Assembly: GCF_923079645.1 (NCBI RefSeq)
Contig: NZ_CAKLPY010000002.1
Location: 930,001 to 994,000, forward strand
Direction of reading: 5' to 3'
DNA: 64,000 nucleotides
From: Emticicia aquatica
Lineage (GTDB): Bacteria > Bacteroidota > Bacteroidia > Cytophagales > Spirosomataceae
Shown here one piece after another: positions 52,630 to 60,530 of the stretch. Numbering within the stretch: the first letter of the stretch is position 1; each line of letters opens with the position of its first letter. Made by a program: the position numbers and the translations under genes. The notes beneath the pieces were generated by a model, which was not told the DNA's origin, made no database searches, and saw only the letters and a list, made by a program, of their open reading frames with translations.

Positions 52630-54846
52630 ATGAAAAAATTAACAACAATTATTCAGTTATCCATTTTTTCTTTCTTACTTAACTTTTCTAAAAAGGTTTT
52701 GTTACGAATTTCTTACTGTTTATTGATTACAGTAAACAGCTTCTTATTTTCTGTTCAAGCACAAGATTCCACAAAAATTAGGGAGTTAAATGAGGTTGTT
52801 GTTAGCTCAACAAGGGCGAATCAAAAAATGGGAATGGCTTTTACGAATGTTTATCAAAAAGACTTAAAAAAGCTAAATTTAGGTCAAGACATGCCTTTTT
52901 TATTGAATCAGTTACCTTCGGTAGTCGTTAGTTCTGATGCAGGAGCGGGCGTGGGTTATACAGGAATCCGTATTCGAGGTACAGACCCGACACGTATCAA
53001 TGTTACGCTCAATGGTGTGCCTTACAATGATTCAGAATCGCAGGGGACTTATTGGGTAAATATGCCTGATTTTGCTTCTTCAGCCCAAAGTATTCAAGTA
53101 CAGAGAGGCGTAGGGACATCAACAAATGGAGCGGGAGCTTTCGGAGCGAGTATTAACATCAACACTTTGAGCTATCAGCAAGATGCTTATGGTGAAACTA
53201 ATTTTACGGTTGGCTCATTCAACACACTGAAAACCAATGTATTAGCTAGTACAGGTTTATTGAATAATCATTTTGTGGTTGATGCCCGTTTATCAAAATT
53301 GAGTTCAGATGGCTATATTGACCGAGCTTCGTCTGATTTAAAATCTTTTTATGTTTCAGCGGGATATTATGGAAAAGATAATTTTGTGCGATTCAATGCT
53401 TTTTCAGGCAAAGAAAAAACCTACCAAGCTTGGGAAGGTGTTCCTGAAAGTTTATTAACAACCAATCGAACTTTTAATCCTTACACTTACGACAATCAGG
53501 TGGATGATTATCAGCAAGACCATTATCAGTTAATTTCTTCGTTTAAAATCAATCAAAAATGGACGTTCAATCCAACGCTTCACTACACAAAAGGTCGTGG
53601 ATTTTATGAGCAGTTTAAAGAACAAGATAAGTTTGCCAACTATGGCTTACCCAATGTTGTGATTGGAACTGAAACTATCAAAAAAACTGATTTAGTTCGT
53701 AGAAAATGGTTGGATAACGATTTTTATGGGATTACTTACTCGTTTGATTATCATTCTGGAAAGAAATTTACAGCAAATATTGGCGGTGCTTGGAATAAAT
53801 ACGACGGAAATCATTTTGGAGAAATCATTTGGGCAAAAAATACATCAACTGCTAATATTCGTTATCGTTGGTACGAAAGCAATGCGTTGAAAACTGATTT
53901 TAATATTTTCAGCAAAGCTTATTATCAAGTAAATGATGCCTTAAATTTCTTTGCAGATTTGCAATACAGAACGGTTTCTTATGATATAAAAGGTACAGCA
54001 GATAAACGTCAAGATATTACACAAAAAACTGATTATCAATTCTTTAATCCGAAATTTGGCGTAAACTATCAACTTGACAAATCGTCTTCAATTTATGCTT
54101 CTTATGCGGTTGGTAACAAAGAACCAAGTCGCCAAGATTTTATTGACAATGCACCTAAATCTCCACTTGCAGAAAATTTACAAGATTTGGAGTTCGGTTA
54201 TCGTTTAGCAGGACAAACCTTTAGCTTTGACGCCAATTTTTACTACATGAACTATAAAAATCAATTGATTTTGACTGGACAAGTAAACGGCGTCGGAGAG
54301 GCAATTAGGGTAAATGTTCCTAAAAGTTATCGTGCAGGTTTGGAGTTATCGGCGAGTTGGAAATTTGCCCCAAAATGGCAATTATCAGCAAACACGACTT
54401 TTAGTCAAAATAAAATCAAAAACTTTACTGAAACAGTCGTAAATTATGATGGCGATGCTGATAAAATCAATAAGTTTTCAAAAACCGATATTTCATTTTC
54501 ACCAAATTTGATTTCGGGTGGACAAATTTCATTTTCGCCAACCAAAAATCTTGAATTTGCTTGGCTTTCAAAATATGTAAGTAAGCAATTTATGGATAAT
54601 ACTTCTGACGATAATCGTAGTTTGAATGCTTTTTTTGTGAATGATTTACGAGCGAGTTTTTCAATAAAACCAAAGATTGTGAAAGAGTTAACTTTTAGTC
54701 TTTTAGTCAATAATCTATTCAATCATTTGTACGAGTCGAACGGTTATACTTACAGTTACATTTATGACAAACAGGTAACAACCGAAAATTTTTATTACCC
54801 TCAAGCAGGAACAAATTTTTTGTTAGCGGTAAAAGTTAGACTTTAA
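52630..54846 (+). CDS. TonB-dependent outer-membrane receptor under TPP control
   Basis: A 738-residue TonB-dependent receptor. The signal region ends in VQAQ about residue 45; it is long, with two hydrophobic stretches (IIQLSIFSFLLNF, ISYCLLITVNSFLFSV). The plug domain starts KIRELNEVVVSSTRANQ and includes QLPSVVVSSDAGAGVGYTGIRIRGTDPTRINVTLNGVPYND and IQVQRGVGTSTNGAGAFGASI. The 22-strand barrel ends ENFYYPQAGTNFLLAVKVRL, with a terminal aromatic/charged pattern. The plug family is like siderophore/citrate receptors, but the TPP riboswitch in front points to thiamine or a precursor as cargo. The start at 52609 (TTG) is less likely than this ATG. Confidence 0.88.
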   Translation: MKKLTTIIQLSIFSFLLNFSKKVLLRISYCLLITVNSFLFSVQAQDSTKIRELNEVVVSSTRANQKMGMAFTNVYQKDLKKLNLGQDMPFLLNQLPSVVVSSDAGAGVGYTGIRIRGTDPTRINVTLNGVPYNDSESQGTYWVNMPDFASSAQSIQVQRGVGTSTNGAGAFGASININTLSYQQDAYGETNFTVGSFNTLKTNVLASTGLLNNHFVVDARLSKLSSDGYIDRASSDLKSFYVSAGYYGKDNFVRFNAFSGKEKTYQAWEGVPESLLTTNRTFNPYTYDNQVDDYQQDHYQLISSFKINQKWTFNPTLHYTKGRGFYEQFKEQDKFANYGLPNVVIGTETIKKTDLVRRKWLDNDFYGITYSFDYHSGKKFTANIGGAWNKYDGNHFGEIIWAKNTSTANIRYRWYESNALKTDFNIFSKAYYQVNDALNFFADLQYRTVSYDIKGTADKRQDITQKTDYQFFNPKFGVNYQLDKSSSIYASYAVGNKEPSRQDFIDNAPKSPLAENLQDLEFGYRLAGQTFSFDANFYYMNYKNQLILTGQVNGVGEAIRVNVPKSYRAGLELSASWKFAPKWQLSANTTFSQNKIKNFTETVVNYDGDADKINKFSKTDISFSPNLISGGQISFSPTKNLEFAWLSKYVSKQFMDNTSDDNRSLNAFFVNDLRASFSIKPKIVKELTFSLLVNNLFNHLYESNGYTYSYIYDKQVTTENFYYPQAGTNFLLAVKVRL

Positions 54847-54850
54847 ATAA

Positions 54851-54893
54851 AATAGAGAGGCGTTATGGCTTTTAGTCATAACGCCTCTCTATT
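54851..54893. terminator. Strong terminator between receptor and DeoR genes
   Basis: 17-bp perfect stem AATAGAGAGGCGTTATG and its complement (54851-54867, 54877-54893), loop of 9 nt, followed by A/T on both sides. It sits between the converging receptor and DeoR genes. Confidence 0.9.
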
Positions 54894-54901
54894 AAAAAAA
54901 T

Positions 54902-55654
54902 TTAGATAATTTCTACCCCTTGTTTCTGAAAATCTTTCAAAGCATTATCCGTTGGTTTGAGATTCGTAATCATCAAATCAATTTGCTGAAAATTGCAAAC
55001 TCTGTGAGCTTCTTGCACGTTTATTTTTTCTTCAATCACACAACAAACCGTTTTTTTTGCTGCTTGCATCATTTTTTGTTTGATTAAAGACTCTTCATAA
55101 TGCCTAATGCTCATTCCTTTTTGGAGATGAACACCATTTACTCCCATGAAATAGTAATCAGCATTGATGTGTTCTAGTTGTCTGGACACCTCACTTCCAA
55201 GCGTAATCTGATAACGTTTGAAGTATGTTCCTCCGAGTAAAATTACGTCAATTTTCGGATGTTCGTTCAAAGCCATTGCCAAAGGAGAGCTATTCGTAAC
55301 GATGGTTGCTTCTAAGGTTTTAGGCAATTGTTCGGCCATAAAAAAATTGGTCGTTCCGCCATCCATGATGATAGTTTGACGATTTTCAAAGAGTTTTTGG
55401 GCTTTTTTTGATAAAATAGCCAATTCTTCACTACTACTCGACCCATTTTTTTTAGTACCCAAAACCGACAAATAAGAATTGGCAACGGCTCCTCCATGTA
55501 CTTTTTTGAGAAACCCTTTGTCTTCTAGCTCAATAATATCACGGCGAATACTATCGTAAGAAACATCCAGAAATTTACCCAATTCCACAAAATTTATCTT
55601 CTTGTCGGTATTGAGTTTGTCAAGTATTAAGCGTTGTCTTTCTTCTTTCAGCAT
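54902..55654 (-). CDS. DeoR family transcriptional regulator
   Basis: A 250-residue sugar-responsive repressor. The N-terminal winged helix (EERQRLILDKLNTDKKINFVELGKFLDVSYDSIRRDIIELEDKGFLKKVHGGA, residues 4-56) is the DeoR HTH; the DeoRC sensor domain has IIMDGGTTNFFMAEQL, VVTNSSPLAMAL, GGTYFKR and GVNGVHLQKGMS. Members usually bind phosphorylated sugars and control sugar kinase or transport genes. It is divergent from the short structured transcript and, further on, from the permease and PfkB kinase genes. Repeats at 55659-55688 may be its binding sites. Confidence 0.9.
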   Translation of the reverse strand: MLKEERQRLILDKLNTDKKINFVELGKFLDVSYDSIRRDIIELEDKGFLKKVHGGAVANSYLSVLGTKKNGSSSSEELAILSKKAQKLFENRQTIIMDGGTTNFFMAEQLPKTLEATIVTNSSPLAMALNEHPKIDVILLGGTYFKRYQITLGSEVSRQLEHINADYYFMGVNGVHLQKGMSIRHYEESLIKQKMMQAAKKTVCCVIEEKINVQEAHRVCNFQQIDLMITNLKPTDNALKDFQKQGVEII

Positions 55655-55658
55655 ATTG

Positions 55659-55688
55659 TTGCAAAATTTTGTACAAATATTGCAAAAT
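55659..55688. promoter_or_regulatory. Direct repeats near DeoR start, candidate operator
   Basis: Two copies of TTGCAAAAT (55659-55667 and 55680-55688) on the plus strand, 21 bp apart, i.e. two helical turns. Further TTGCA elements at 55722 and 55732 fall around the divergent promoter. They may be DeoR sites; I inferred this from position and spacing only. Confidence 0.45.
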
Positions 55689-55702
55689 AATGCAAGTATT
55701 TC

Positions 55703-55734
55703 TTGACAATATCAAAAAACTTTGCATATATTTG
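55703..55734 (+). promoter_or_regulatory. Promoter of the short structured transcript
   Basis: TTG (55703-55705), 21 bp, then TATATTTG (55727-55734), matching the Bacteroidota promoter form, with transcription likely near 55741. A TTGCA pair overlaps it. Confidence 0.65.
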
Positions 55735-55760
55735 CAGTGTTCTTTTAGAATTGATAACCT

Positions 55761-55829
55761 ATGATGAAATATAAGTATCTTTGGGTGGTTGTTAGTAGCT
55801 CTAGCAACCAACAAAGAAATCTAAATTGA
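55761..55829 (+). CDS. Candidate 22-residue leader peptide
   Basis: A short frame inside the structured transcript: MMKYKYLWVVVSSSSNQQ then RNLN. It has three Val and four Ser codons in a row, with the Ser codons lying in and beside a hairpin (55786-55810). Runs of one amino acid are typical of leader peptides that sense tRNA charging, though none that I know for Val-Ser runs. It could as well be untranslated; no evidence for translation is visible beyond a good ATG position 20 nt after the predicted RNA start. Confidence 0.35.
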   Translation: MMKYKYLWVVVSSSSNQQRNLN

Positions 55830-55949
55830 CTTTTGTTACTAACCTATTTTTTTGAATCACTTACCTAAAAATATATTGTCGTAGTTTTGTTTCATAATCT
55901 AAGTTAAAACATTTTGTTTGAAGCTTAATAGAGTTGAAAATGGATAGGG

Positions 55950-55979
55950 TGGTCAGTTATCAAACTGACCATTTTTTTT
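55950..55979 (+). terminator. Terminator of the short structured transcript
   Basis: 9-bp perfect stem TGGTCAGTT / AACTGACCA (55950-55958, 55963-55971) with loop ATCA, followed by eight T. Nothing codes immediately before it, so it ends a non-coding or leader RNA. Confidence 0.9.
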
Positions 55980-56129
55980 GTCTTTCCAAGAATACTACTG
56001 TTTTCATTCATTTAAAACATTTTCTTTTAAATTCTGAGAGCTATCTTCTACCAAAATTACAATTCTTCGTTTTAGATTCTACTTAAAATTCATATCTTCG
56101 TCTCAAAACTAACGAAAAACTTTTTGTAA

Positions 56130-57470
56130 ATGAATCAAAATATCCAGAAGGAAGAGTCAAACAAGCTTCTTAAACTACTTGGTGTTGGCTTTGGAATAGC
56201 CGTAACTGTTGGCGGAACAATTGGAACGGGCATTTTACGGAAACCTGGCCCAATCGCAGCCAATCTTGGCGATGCTTCTCTCATTATGTTAGTATGGATT
56301 TTGGTGAGTTTATATGCGTTTTTAGGAGTGCTTTGTACAATCGAACTTGGTGTTTCTGTACCGCGAGCGGGAGCATGGTATGTGTATGCCCGGCGAGCTT
56401 TTGGCGATTACGTTGGTTTCGTTACGGGTCTTACAAGCTGGCTCGGAACTGTGGCAGCGTTGGGTTTTGGGGCATATACAATGAGTGAATATATTGCTTT
56501 AGTCTGGCCGAATACCGAACCAATCATTCGTTGGATGGCCATTGGTATATTGATGCTTTTAATGGCTTTTCACTGGCTTGGAACAAAATCAGCGGGAAAA
56601 TCTCAAGAAATCATGTCATTTCTGAAAGCAATTGGTCTTTTTGCTTTTGTTTTTATGTGTTTCATTTATGGGGGCGATGTCAAAACTCAAGCATTGGTAG
56701 CCACAACGCAGCGAGTTGCTCAGCCAGCTTTACTTACAGGGCTAATTATTGCTTTACAGCAAGTTTTTTATACATTCGATGGGTGGCATACGGCTGCTTA
56801 TTTTACTGAAGAAAATACCGACCCAGCCAAAAATCTACCAAAATCAATGATTAGCGGAGTTTTGGTTGTAATTGCGATTTATCTTTTAGTTAATTTGGCC
56901 ATTCTTTATATCATGCCGATTGAGGTTTTGGCAAATTCAAAATTAGCTGCTGCCGATGCGATTCGTTTGATTTTTGGTGAAAAATCGGGCAAAATTGTCA
57001 CTTTCTTCCTTATGATTTCGATTCTTGGTATGCTCAACGCACAAATCATGTTTGCTCCAAGAGTAATTTATTCGATGAGCAAAGATGGTCTGTTCTTCAA
57101 ATTAGCACAAAAAGTAAATACAGGAGGAACTCCCGCCGTTGCCATGCCTTTGACAGGAATTTGCTCAATACTATTAATTATTAGTGGAAAAGATACCTGC
57201 GAACGCCTTTCCGATATCGCTGTTTTCTTTTTTGTTATGACCTATGCCGCAGGTTTTGCCTCGGTCATTATGCTTCGTAAAAAAGAGCCAAATTTACCTC
57301 GTCCCTACAAAGTAATAGGTTATCCTTACATTCCATTTATACTAATTATCATTTCGTTTTTATTTCTCATTGGAGCAGTTTACCAAGATATTAATAGTAG
57401 TATGTATGCTCTTATTTTCTTGGCTTTGAGTTATCCGCTATTTTTGATGACGAAGAAAATCAATCTATAA
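56130..57470 (+). CDS. APC family amino-acid permease
   Basis: A 446-residue inner-membrane transporter of the amino acid-polyamine-organocation superfamily with about 12 transmembrane segments. The family start GVGFGIAVTVGGTIGTGILRKPGPIAANLGD holds the unwound TM1 motif G-T-I-G-T-G; CTIELGVSVPRAGAWYVYARRAFGDYVGFVTG and the loop GWHTAAYFTEENTDPAKNLPKSMI fit too. The sequence does not give the substrate. A TATCTTCG with TTT at the 19-bp spacing (56071-56100) could be its own promoter. Next come the PfkB kinase and carbamoyltransferase genes on the same strand. Confidence 0.88.
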   Translation: MNQNIQKEESNKLLKLLGVGFGIAVTVGGTIGTGILRKPGPIAANLGDASLIMLVWILVSLYAFLGVLCTIELGVSVPRAGAWYVYARRAFGDYVGFVTGLTSWLGTVAALGFGAYTMSEYIALVWPNTEPIIRWMAIGILMLLMAFHWLGTKSAGKSQEIMSFLKAIGLFAFVFMCFIYGGDVKTQALVATTQRVAQPALLTGLIIALQQVFYTFDGWHTAAYFTEENTDPAKNLPKSMISGVLVVIAIYLLVNLAILYIMPIEVLANSKLAAADAIRLIFGEKSGKIVTFFLMISILGMLNAQIMFAPRVIYSMSKDGLFFKLAQKVNTGGTPAVAMPLTGICSILLIISGKDTCERLSDIAVFFFVMTYAAGFASVIMLRKKEPNLPRPYKVIGYPYIPFILIIISFLFLIGAVYQDINSSMYALIFLALSYPLFLMTKKINL

Positions 57471-57580
57471 AACAAGTTTTTTTAACTTTGAAACCCAATT
57501 TTTTGAGCATATCATAAAATTGGTGAAGTATTTTTTTAATTCCTTACTAAATACTTTAATATTTGCAAAAACTTTAACCT

Positions 57581-58510
57581 ATGACACAAAAATATGCACT
57601 TTTGGCAGTTGGTGAATTACTAGCTGATTTTATTGGAATGGAAATTACTGAAGACCTTTCGACTTCAGAAAGATTTCAACGTTTTCAAGGGGGAAGCCCC
57701 TCAAATTTAGCAGCAAATATGGCTCGTTTAGGTAATCATACAGCCATTGTTTCATGTGTAGGAGATGATAATTTAGGAAAATATTTAGTAGAGAAAGTCC
57801 GTGAAACTGGCGTTGATATTAGCCACATTGCGGTTGATAAACAAGAACCATCAAGCATTGTGGTGGTGGCTCGTTCAAAAGGAACACCCGATTTTATAGC
57901 TTATCGAACTGCCGACCGCATGATTCGTCCAAAGCATATTTCGGATGAGTTATTGAGTCAAAGTGCTATTTTTCATACCACTTGCTTTGCTTTAAGTCAA
58001 AATCCTGCCCAAAAAACAATTGTTGAAGCAGCCGAAAGAGCTACTCAATTAGGTTGTCAATTGAGCATCGACTTGAATTATGCCCCTACCATTTGGTCAA
58101 ATAGAGAAGAAGCCATGCAAGTAATAGAAGCGTACATAAAAAATGGAGCTTTGACAAAAATGAGCGAAGATGATGCCGAACGATTATACGGTAGAGTTGT
58201 TGAACCAGAAGAAGCCATTGCGGATTTGCATCGAATGGGAGCTTCGGTGGTGTGTTTTACATTGGGTGGTCGAGGAAGTATTATCTCGTACGAAAACGGC
58301 AATAAGAAATTTGAAATGGCAGCTCGTAAAATAGATGTTGTTGATGCCACTGGAGCGGGAGATTCCTATTGGTCGGGTTTCTTGACAGCTTTTTTAGAAG
58401 GAAAAGACATCGAAACTTGTGCAAAAGCAGGTGTAAATATTGCGGTTTTAAAACTTACAACATTGGGGCCTTTACCATCAAAAGTTAGTCGAGCAATTTT
58501 GTATGAATGA
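57581..58510 (+). CDS. PfkB family carbohydrate kinase
   Basis: A 309-residue ribokinase-like sugar kinase. GGSPSNLAANMARLG is the N-terminal PfkB signature and DATGAGDSYWSGFLTAFLEG (255-274) is the C-terminal one, with the catalytic base D261. SIDLNYAPTIWSNREEA and TLGGRGSIISYENG are also typical. It may phosphorylate fructose, ribose or a related sugar. The DeoR regulator about 1.9 kb upstream and divergent is a plausible controller. The permease gene ends 110 bp upstream and the carbamoyltransferase gene starts 90 bp after. Confidence 0.9.
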   Translation: MTQKYALLAVGELLADFIGMEITEDLSTSERFQRFQGGSPSNLAANMARLGNHTAIVSCVGDDNLGKYLVEKVRETGVDISHIAVDKQEPSSIVVVARSKGTPDFIAYRTADRMIRPKHISDELLSQSAIFHTTCFALSQNPAQKTIVEAAERATQLGCQLSIDLNYAPTIWSNREEAMQVIEAYIKNGALTKMSEDDAERLYGRVVEPEEAIADLHRMGASVVCFTLGGRGSIISYENGNKKFEMAARKIDVVDATGAGDSYWSGFLTAFLEGKDIETCAKAGVNIAVLKLTTLGPLPSKVSRAILYE

Positions 58511-58600
58511 TTTTAGTAAATATAGTTAGTTGATGACCAGCGAGTTAGAAAATCAATGATATACTCAAAAGCTGTGCGTTTTTAGAAAATCCAAAGAAAA

Positions 58601-59545
58601 ATGAAAAATTTTATCTCTTTGCACGATGTCAATAATGTGCAAGAATTAGTACAAGAAGGTATCAAACAAAAAGCAAATCGTTTCGCTGACCAAGCACTTG
58701 GAAAGAATAAAACTATTGGTTTACTTTTTTTCAATCAAAGCCTTCGCACTCGTTTGAGCACCCAAAAAGCGGCTGAAAATTTAGGTATGAATGTCTTAAT
58801 GATGAACGTTGGACAAGATAGTTGGCAGTTGGAAATGGAAGATGGTGTCATTATGAACGGCGATAAAGCCGAACATGTAAAAGAAGCCGCTGCCGTTATT
58901 GGAAGTTACTGTGATATTATTGCTGTGCGTGCATTTGCTGGTTTGAAAGACCGTGAAGCTGATTATAAAGAGATAGTAATGGAAAAATTTCGTCAATATG
59001 CTGGCGTGCCAATTGTCAATTTAGAATCTGCCACTCGGCATCCTTGTCAATCTTTGGCCGATTTGATAACTATCGAAGAATTTAAGAAAACAGCCCGCCC
59101 AAAAATCGTACTTACTTGGTTGCCACATTTCAAACCTTTACCGCAAGCAGTTGCTAATTCTTTTGCCGAATGGATAAACATGACTGATTACGAATTTGTC
59201 ATTACACATCCTGAAGAGTATGACCTTGCACCAAACGTAGTCGGAAACGCCAAAGTTATTTATGACCAAAACGAAGCCCTCAAAGGAGCTGATTTCGTTT
59301 ATGGAAAAAACTGGTCGTCATATACCCAATATGGTCAAGTTCTTTCACAAGACCCATCATGGATGATTACTAAAGAAAAAATGGATTTGACAAACAACGG
59401 TCTTTTCATGCACTGTTTACCTGTGCGAAGAAACCTAAAAGTAACTGATGAAGTACTTGATAATCAGTCGGTTGTAATACAACAAGCAGCTAATCGTGAG
59501 TGGTCAGCTCAAGCAGTTTTAAAGCAAATATTGGCATCGTTATGA
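58601..59545 (+). CDS. argF': N-acylornithine carbamoyltransferase (probably succinyl-type)
   Basis: Transfers a carbamoyl group to an N-acylated ornithine in the acylated arginine pathway of Bacteroidota and Xanthomonas. The carbamoyl phosphate loop is SLRTRLST (47-54); HPCQSLADL (HPxQ) and the C-terminal HCLPVRRNLKVTDEVLD are conserved, as in family members that need an acyl group. Residue 90 in GDKAEHV is Ala, where acetyl-type enzymes have Glu and succinyl-type Pro; small residues there favour N-succinylornithine. 314 residues. A perfect hairpin overlaps the stop codon. No other arg gene is nearby. Confidence 0.9.
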   Translation: MKNFISLHDVNNVQELVQEGIKQKANRFADQALGKNKTIGLLFFNQSLRTRLSTQKAAENLGMNVLMMNVGQDSWQLEMEDGVIMNGDKAEHVKEAAAVIGSYCDIIAVRAFAGLKDREADYKEIVMEKFRQYAGVPIVNLESATRHPCQSLADLITIEEFKKTARPKIVLTWLPHFKPLPQAVANSFAEWINMTDYEFVITHPEEYDLAPNVVGNAKVIYDQNEALKGADFVYGKNWSSYTQYGQVLSQDPSWMITKEKMDLTNNGLFMHCLPVRRNLKVTDEVLDNQSVVIQQAANREWSAQAVLKQILASL

Positions 59546-59564
59546 TGCCAATATTTGTTTCTTT
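59525..59564 (+). terminator. Terminator overlapping the carbamoyltransferase stop codon
   Basis: A 14-bp perfect stem CAAATATTGGCATC / GATGCCAATATTTG (59525-59538, 59544-59557) around GTTAT, followed by TTTCTTTC. The last codons and stop lie in it. It also faces the convergent gene at 59565. Confidence 0.72.
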
Positions 59565-60359
59565 CTAAGCATTTGCAATAACTATTAGCAATGCAATAAT
59601 TGCGGTAACAACTCCCCAAATAGTAAAGAATTTCTTTCGCTCTTTTTTCTTTTCTTCGTGAGTCATTTCCTTTGAGGTTTTGATGGTTTTTCTAAAAGAC
59701 TTTATCAAGAAATAAAAACCTCCTGATAAAATGCCAAGCGTAAGCAAAAATGCCAAAATCGCAAAAAATCCGTAACTACTGCAAGCCAAAGAACACGACA
59801 AAACTGCTCCAAAATAAGTCAATATCAGGCTCAACATAAAAAGCAATACATAACCAACTCGTTTACCTGTATCGTTAGTTTGAGTTTTCGAAATTTTGTT
59901 TGAAAGTTTTTGTGTGTTTGTCTCAAAATTATGTTTTTGTTGAATAACTTTTTCAAAGAAACTTAATGATTCAGCAACATTGACACTATCTTTTTTTGTA
60001 GTAACTCCAGCGTAGCTATTCCATTGACTATCAATCCTATAATCTACTCTTTTGAAATAATTCCCGACTAATATTGACAACAAAAAAGTACATAAAAAAA
60101 CGGTTGCTGTCTTGAAAACACGAAAAGAATAACGGTTGTTTTTGTTGAGTTCGAGTACTTGATATTCATCATTAATCTGCCAATAACTTACGAAAAAAAC
60201 AATCAATAAAACCACTAATTCTATCATCGGAATTGATAAAACTGGCAATAATTCATTACCAATGATTATTCCAAATATTGCTTTCAATAATTCGATTAAA
60301 ATTATCAGTCCAATTGCTTTTTTTGAGTTTTTACTAGCCCAAATCGAAATATTTTTCAT
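59565..60359 (-). CDS. Multi-pass membrane protein of unknown function
   Basis: A 264-residue protein I do not recognise. About six hydrophobic segments are seen (for example KAIGLIILIELLKAIFGIIIG, MIELVVLLIVFFVSYW, TATVFLCTFLLSILVG, VLLFMLSLILTYFGAVLS, FFAILAFLLTLGILSGGFYFLI and VVTAIIALLIVIA). A hydrophilic loop at about 115-155 holds Lys and Ser. A Cys cluster SCSLACSS sits in the fourth segment. The chosen ATG at 60359 is preceded by 26 codons of open frame, but these overlap the presumed promoter side and lack a good start. Role unknown. Confidence 0.65.
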   Translation of the reverse strand: MKNISIWASKNSKKAIGLIILIELLKAIFGIIIGNELLPVLSIPMIELVVLLIVFFVSYWQINDEYQVLELNKNNRYSFRVFKTATVFLCTFLLSILVGNYFKRVDYRIDSQWNSYAGVTTKKDSVNVAESLSFFEKVIQQKHNFETNTQKLSNKISKTQTNDTGKRVGYVLLFMLSLILTYFGAVLSCSLACSSYGFFAILAFLLTLGILSGGFYFLIKSFRKTIKTSKEMTHEEKKKERKKFFTIWGVVTAIIALLIVIANA

Positions 60360-60498
60360 TATTGTTCTTAGTTTTAGCGTTAAAGAATGAACAATCAAAT
60401 ATAAGAAAACTTTAGATTGGCCAAACATAAAGCTCAAAATATACCATTAAAGCATTAATCAAATCCTTTGAATTCGGATAATATTCTGTTTTAATTTA

Positions 60499-60506
60499 TA
60501 ACTTTG
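60499..60506 (+). promoter_or_regulatory. Probable -7 element of the exonuclease gene
   Basis: TAACTTTG, an exact TAnnTTTG match, 24 bp before the ATG at 60531. It overlaps a TTG that would otherwise serve as an earlier start, which argues for the ATG. No good TTG -33 at 19 bp. Confidence 0.5.
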
Positions 60507-60530
60507 CACATTGAATTAAAAACAAACCCA

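Larger units (their letters stand above)
55741..55979 (+). ncRNA. Short structured transcript: candidate attenuator leader or small RNA
   Basis: A unit of about 240 nt between a promoter (55703-55734) and a strong terminator (55950-55979), with no conventional gene. It contains a 22-codon frame (55761-55829), a hairpin with 10-bp arms (55786-55795 / 55801-55810, one G-U) and an early TTGATAAC (55751-55758) that is exactly complementary to GTTATCAA (55956-55963) in the left arm and loop of the terminator hairpin. The second pairing would break the terminator. Permease gene 150 bp on. Either an attenuator leader or a stand-alone small RNA. Confidence 0.55.

Noticed and set aside
60360..60437. 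Upstream extension of the membrane protein at 59565-60359
   Set aside because: The open frame continues 26 codons, but there is no good start and the added residues are not part of the membrane core; the ATG at 60359 is a better start.
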